Shown: positions 5,071-6,837 of the stretch, piece by piece
Layout: the number at the start of each line of letters is the position of its first letter
Numbering within the stretch: the first letter of the stretch is position 1
DNA from: Clostridiales bacterium
GTDB taxonomy: Bacteria > Bacillota > Clostridia > Lachnospirales > CAG-274
Assembly (NCBI GenBank): GCA_018371275.1
Contig: JAHALF010000030.1
Coordinates: 1 to 6,837 of the forward strand
Direction of reading: 5' to 3'
DNA: 6,837 nucleotides
The notes under the pieces: generated by a model
What the model saw: only the letters and a program-made list of their open reading frames with translations
Database searches by the model: none
What the model was told of the DNA's origin: nothing
Made by a program: the position numbers and the translations under genes

Positions 5071-5613
5071 ATGAATAAGAGATTAAAGGAATTAAGAAAA
5101 AATATTCTTAATCTTACACTTAAAGATTTTGGAAATGAAATATCTTTAAGCCCTGGTGCTTTAGGTGACATTGAAAATGGTAGACGTATTTTACAAGAAC
5201 GTCATATAAAACTCATCTGCCAAACATTCAATGTCAATGAGGACTGGCTACGTAATGGAAATGAGCCTATATTCATAGAAAAAGAAACTGACGCTTTGGA
5301 AGAATTTTTTAATGAAAAAAACGCAAGCCCGCTAGCAAGAAAAATCATAAAAAAATATTTCAACTTAAATGAAAAGCATAGAGAAATGTTTGAGAATTTC
5401 TTAAAAGAATGTATAAATGAACTTGAAGAAGAGTATAAAACTGAAAAAGAAAATGACAAAATAAAAGAATTCCCTAAACAAAAGGAAGAAGAAACAGTAA
5501 AAATAGTTGCTCGTGGAGAAGGAGTAACAGAAATATCTAAAGAAGAATTAGACGAAATTAAAAGAAATTCTAGAGAGTTAACATTAGAAGAAGTTAAAAA
5601 TTTACTTGATTAA
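5071..5613 (+). CDS. CI/ImmR-like phage repressor, XRE-family HTH, 180 aa
   Basis: The N-terminal HTH spans residues about 3-62: KRLKELRKN, TLKDFGNEISLSPGALGDIE with recognition helix around 26-36, then NGRRIL and NVNEDWLRNGNEPIF, the standard end of phage-type XRE domains. The rest is helical and acidic (71-128), then a Lys/Glu-rich linker and a short tail with VARGEGVTEIS (146-156) and EELDEIKRNSRELTLEEV. No LexA-type S24 peptidase domain is present, so self-cleavage is unlikely; inactivation by the downstream HExxH protease, as in ImmR/ImmA, or by the antirepressor fits better. The ATG at 5071 follows AGGAGGTGA. An upstream in-frame ATG at 4996 lacks a ribosome site and would add a leader across the operators, so it is rejected. 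Its own terminator separates it from the protease gene. Confidence 0.88.
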   Translation: MNKRLKELRKNILNLTLKDFGNEISLSPGALGDIENGRRILQERHIKLICQTFNVNEDWLRNGNEPIFIEKETDALEEFFNEKNASPLARKIIKKYFNLNEKHREMFENFLKECINELEEEYKTEKENDKIKEFPKQKEEETVKIVARGEGVTEISKEELDEIKRNSRELTLEEVKNLLD

Positions 5614-5615
5614 TA

Positions 5616-5643
5616 AAAAAGGGTACAAATGTACCCTCTTTTT
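5616..5643 (+). terminator. Rho-independent terminator after the repressor
   Basis: AGGGTAC (5620-5626) and GTACCCT (5631-5637) form a perfect 7-bp stem with an AAAT loop, preceded by A6 and followed by CTTTTT. It would limit read-through into the protease gene, giving more repressor than protease. Confidence 0.85.
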
Positions 5644-5647
5644 ATGT

Positions 5648-5668
5648 TATTATTATAAAATAATAATA
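5648..5668. repeat. AT-only 9-bp inverted repeat between repressor and protease genes
   Basis: TATTATTAT (5648-5656) and ATAATAATA (5660-5668) are perfect complements around AAA. It follows the repressor terminator directly. It could be a regulator site or a weak RNA hairpin; AT-only repeats are frequent in DNA of this composition. Confidence 0.3.
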
Positions 5669-5732
5669 GCCACACTCTACGACACAACTAATTATTATTA
5701 TAAATAAAATCAAAATTAAAGGAGTGTAGCTA
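5667..5732 (+). promoter_or_regulatory. Long-range inverted repeat covering the protease ribosome site
   Basis: TAGCCACACTC (5667-5677) pairs with GAGTGTAGCTA (5722-5732) at 10 of 11 positions. The 3' arm contains the end of the AAAGGAGTG ribosome site of the protease gene. In a transcript reading through from the repressor, the pairing would hide the ribosome site. No convincing promoter is visible between the terminator and the gene; the best -10 is TATAAA at 5699-5704 without a good -35. Confidence 0.4.
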
Positions 5733-5737
5733 TATTT

Positions 5738-6265
5738 ATGTATGAATACTACAAAATTGCAAGAGATAAAGCTTGGAAATGTTTAATTGAAACAAATATC
5801 AATACCTTACCTGTTAATTTAAGTCAGGTACTTGACTATTATAATGTTAAATTAAAGCCATTTTCCTCAAACGATAAACAAGCATTTATAGAAAATACCA
5901 CTATATTTTTAAATACCCAATTAATAAAGACTAGAGCAAGATTTACAGTTGCTCACGAACTAGGGCATATACTTTTAAATCATAATAATTTAGCACATAC
6001 AATACATAACGAAAATGATAATAAAAACATAGAAGAATATCAAGCCAATATTTTTGCTAGATGTTTGTTAATGCCTGCAATAGTTTTAAAGGAAATAAAC
6101 TGTATTGAACCGCAAGATATAGCCAATATATGTAATATTTCTTTACAATCAGCAGTATATCGTTCTGAACGAATGAAAGAATTACTAAAAAGAAATAAAT
6201 TTAATTTAAGCCCTCTTGAAAGGCAAGTATATAATAACTTCAAAGACTTTATAAATTCAATTTAA
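5738..6265 (+). CDS. ImmA/IrrE-family metallopeptidase, 175 aa
   Basis: Zinc-protease motif AHELGHILLNH places H73, E74 and H77 as the HExxH residues. EEYQANIFARCLLMP (99-113) matches the conserved second block of the family, with E99 or E100 as probable third ligand. The family acts in the cytoplasm; in ICEBs1 and related phages, ImmA cleaves the neighbouring repressor ImmR to release lytic or excision genes. That partner would be the repressor just upstream, an inference from order and family. Residues 1-70 hold the usual N-terminal helix and strand region (NTLPVNLSQVLDYYNV). The C-terminal part (residues about 124-175) is helical and may bind the partner. Length is normal and the gene is intact. 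The ATG at 5738 lies 11 bases after AAAGGAGTG. The leader has an inverted repeat over the ribosome site. Confidence 0.92.
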   Translation: MYEYYKIARDKAWKCLIETNINTLPVNLSQVLDYYNVKLKPFSSNDKQAFIENTTIFLNTQLIKTRARFTVAHELGHILLNHNNLAHTIHNENDNKNIEEYQANIFARCLLMPAIVLKEINCIEPQDIANICNISLQSAVYRSERMKELLKRNKFNLSPLERQVYNNFKDFINSI

Positions 6266-6284
6266 TTTTTATTTATTGCAAACA

Positions 6285-6313
6285 TTGACAGTATAATATT
6301 TTAAGTTTATAAT
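6285..6313 (+). promoter_or_regulatory. Consensus sigma-A promoter for the antitoxin RNA
   Basis: TTGACA (6285-6290), a 17-bp spacer and TATAAT (6308-6313), both hexamers perfect. It is the strongest promoter in the window and has no ORF downstream on its strand, as expected for a constitutive antisense RNA. Confidence 0.85.
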
Positions 6314-6319
6314 AATAAT

Positions 6320-6442
6320 ATAATTAACCACTAAAAAAGGTTACTGCGTCAACAGTAACCTTTGATTAATACTTTAGTGGTTAGCTTTAAAAGTTTTGTT
6401 TAAAAGTTTACCACTTATATAATTATATAAGTGGTTTTTATT
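6320..6442 (+). ncRNA. Antisense RNA, putative antitoxin of a type I toxin-antitoxin pair
   Basis: An RNA of about 120 bases is predicted from the consensus promoter at 6285-6313 to the terminator at 6410-6440. Its 5' half folds into a nested hairpin: TAACCACTAAA (6325-6335) pairs with TTTAGTGGTTA (6373-6383), enclosing the 11-bp stem 6336-6346/6353-6363. Its 3' end is the 11-bp stem 6410-6420/6425-6435 followed by a T-rich tract. It contains no ribosome site or useful ORF. It is complementary to the 3' half of the toxin mRNA, including the last codon or so. It also carries ACCACTTATAT, which can pair with the toxin leader (6549-6560 strand complement). In the related TxpA/RatA and BsrG/SR4 pairs the antisense RNA blocks or destroys the toxin mRNA. 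Confidence 0.75.
6333..6363 (-). terminator. Terminator of the toxin mRNA
   Basis: On the minus strand AAAGGTTACTG (6363-6353) and CAGTAACCTTT (6346-6336) form a perfect 11-bp stem around TTGACG, followed by T6 (6338-6333, sharing the last stem bases). On the plus strand the stem is followed only by GATTAATAC, so the terminator is oriented for the leftward toxin transcript. Confidence 0.8.
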
Positions 6443-6446
6443 TTTT
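6410..6446 (+). terminator. Terminator of the antisense RNA
   Basis: ACCACTTATAT (6410-6420), loop AATT, ATATAAGTGGT (6425-6435), a perfect 11-bp stem followed by TTTTTATTTTTTA on the plus strand. It reaches into the end of the toxin gene, whose stop codon is at 6438-6440. Confidence 0.8.
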
Positions 6447-6515
6447 ATTATTTCTAACTACTTCTATTAAAGTTAATAATAAAATAACTAAAGATAATAT
6501 TTCATAGCTAGACAT
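6438..6515 (-). CDS. TxpA/BsrG-like type I toxin, 25-aa membrane peptide
   Basis: A very short gene with a textbook start: AAGGGGGTGA precedes ATG 6515 at good spacing. The peptide begins MSSYEILSLVILLLTLIEVV and ends in the polar, basic tail RNNKK. MS-x-YE-x-L followed by a single hydrophobic segment and a Lys-rich end matches the holin-like toxin family that includes TxpA, BsrG and BsrE of Bacillus subtilis, as I recall them. Those are about 30-60 aa, so this is a minimal version. Such toxins insert in the cytoplasmic membrane and harm growth when the antisense RNA is lost. A convergent antisense RNA with a consensus promoter overlaps the 3' end. The leader can hide the ribosome site in a CCCCT/AGGGG hairpin (6525-6529/6537-6541), as expected for a tightly controlled toxin. 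Confidence 0.8.
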   Translation of the reverse strand: MSSYEILSLVILLLTLIEVVRNNKK

Positions 6516-6524
6516 ACGCTTCAC

Positions 6525-6541
6525 CCCCTTTCATTTAGGGG
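6525..6541 (-). promoter_or_regulatory. Ribosome-site hairpin in the toxin leader
   Basis: On the minus strand, CCCCT and AGGGG (complements of 6537-6541 and 6525-6529) pair across a 7-base loop. The 3' arm is the Shine-Dalgarno sequence of the toxin gene, so folding would repress translation. Alternatively ACCCC/GGGGT (6538-6542/6523-6527) pair with a 10-base loop. Confidence 0.6.
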
Positions 6542-6548
6542 TAAAGAT

Positions 6549-6560
6549 AACCACTTATAT
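6549..6560 (-). repeat. Leader copy of the ACCACTTATAT repeat
   Basis: AACCACTTATAT at 6549-6560 repeats 6410-6420 (11 bp direct) and its complement occupies 6425-6436 (12 bp inverted). In the toxin mRNA the leader can therefore pair with the 3' untranslated region of the same molecule, and the antisense RNA can also pair with the leader. Confidence 0.7.
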
Positions 6561-6580
6561 TTTAAGTATTAATCTTTCAA

Positions 6581-6610
6581 ATTATATCATAAATTATTAT
6601 ATTTTGTCTA
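6581..6610 (-). promoter_or_regulatory. Promoter of the toxin mRNA
   Basis: Minus strand TAGACA (6610-6605), 18-bp spacer, perfect TATAAT (6586-6581). The start would be near 6574, giving a leader of about 58 bases and a full mRNA of about 240 bases ending at the terminator near 6333. Slightly further from consensus than the antitoxin promoter, as is usual for such pairs. Confidence 0.65.
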
Positions 6611-6685
6611 TATCTAAAAGTTTTAACTATTATCTTTATAGTATTATCTACTGTTAAAGTTTATTAATTTTAATTTTAGATAAAT

Positions 6686-6726
6686 AAAAAACAACCTTTA
6701 GTCTGCAAACTGTTTAAGGTTGTTTT
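6686..6726 (-). terminator. Terminator of the orphan small RNA
   Basis: Stem AAAACAACCTT (6726-6716 read on the minus strand) with AAGGTTGTTTT (6698-6688), 11 bp, 17-base loop, then TTTTTTATTT on the minus strand. The plus side has only a short T4, so the leftward direction is favoured. Confidence 0.65.
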
Positions 6727-6770
6727 AAATCAATCTCGTGGGGAGCAACTTCAATAATTGCTCTTTTTAT
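6686..6770 (-). ncRNA. Orphan small RNA candidate of about 85 bases
   Basis: A self-contained unit on the minus strand: a promoter at 6805-6777, a 5' hairpin GAGCAA/TTGCTC (6763-6758 with 6748-6743, 9-base loop), an open stretch containing CCCCACGAGATTGATTT, and a terminator stem AAAACAACCTT/AAGGTTGTTTT (6726-6716 with 6698-6688) followed by a T-run to 6686. No ORF with a ribosome site lies in it on either strand. It ends about 75 bases before the toxin promoter and is not antisense to any gene in the window. It could be a trans-acting regulator, a second antitoxin-like RNA, or a remnant; I do not recognise a named family. Confidence 0.55.
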
Positions 6771-6776
6771 ATTATT

Positions 6777-6805
6777 ATTATATATCTTTTATTTTATTCA
6801 GTCAA
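6777..6805 (-). promoter_or_regulatory. Sigma-A promoter of the orphan small RNA
   Basis: Minus strand TTGACT (6805-6800), a 17-bp spacer and perfect TATAAT (6782-6777), with a start near 6770. Eleven of 12 hexamer bases match consensus. Confidence 0.65.
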
Positions 6806-6837
6806 TAAATTATTTTAAAATAAAAAATATAGCTATA

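Noticed and set aside
4986..5459. Minus-strand frames opposite the repressor gene
   Set aside because: They are Ser/Phe-rich shadows of Lys/Glu-rich coding sequence, with no ribosome site or recognisable domain.
6040..6243. Minus-strand frame opposite the protease C terminus
   Set aside because: Antisense to a conserved family domain, with no supporting signals.
6325..6435. Repeated AACCACT elements considered as a CRISPR or iteron array
   Set aside because: The copies are few, irregularly spaced and alternate in direction. They are fully explained by the nested hairpins and terminators of the toxin/antitoxin RNAs.
6743..6770. Plus-strand terminator GAGCAA/TTGCTC followed by T5
   Set aside because: It could stop rightward transcription, but no plus-strand promoter or gene lies before it. 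It is better explained as the 5' hairpin of the minus-strand small RNA.

Overview
The window looks like the control and early region of a temperate phage or prophage (possibly another integrated element) from an AT-rich Bacillota, probably a clostridial-type host. The evidence is very low GC, strong AGGAGG/AAGGAG/GGGGGTGA ribosome sites before nearly every gene, a CI-like repressor next to an ImmA/IrrE-type protease, a BRO-N/KilAC antirepressor, and a TxpA/BsrG-like type I toxin. No integrase or structural gene is inside the window, so prophage, free phage and ICE-like element cannot be fully separated.

Layout. Positions 1-2070 hold a leftward (minus-strand) run of closely spaced early genes: a 54-aa protein, a 263-aa coiled-coil protein with an embedded pair of inverted repeats, a 126-aa basic protein, three small proteins of 60, 54 and 46 aa, and an XRE-type regulator cut by the window edge. 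Positions 2245-2892 hold a lone rightward gene for an Asn-rich 215-aa protein, much lower in GC than the rest, with its own promoter and terminator. Positions 2943-3927 return to the minus strand with a small membrane protein and the antirepressor. Positions 4039-4863 hold a second rightward gene with its own promoter and terminator. It encodes a DEDDh exonuclease carrying two C-terminal membrane segments. Positions 5071-6265 hold the repressor and the HExxH protease, both rightward. Positions 6266-6837 hold no long ORF but are densely organised: a convergent type I toxin/antisense RNA pair, and upstream of it a promoter-hairpin-terminator unit that looks like an orphan small RNA.

How the parts may work together. 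The repressor/protease pair and the antirepressor form the lysis-lysogeny switch. The leftward genes would be the lytic early set. The two rightward singletons (Asn-rich protein and membrane-anchored exonuclease) look like 'morons', meaning extra genes expressed from the prophage. They share an almost identical 30-bp promoter (27/30), which suggests a common expression programme and possibly a role in host fitness or exclusion of other phages. The RNA-controlled toxin beside the immunity genes would favour retention of the element. Functions of the morons and the small RNA are inference; the promoters, hairpins, motifs and repeats are read directly from the sequence.
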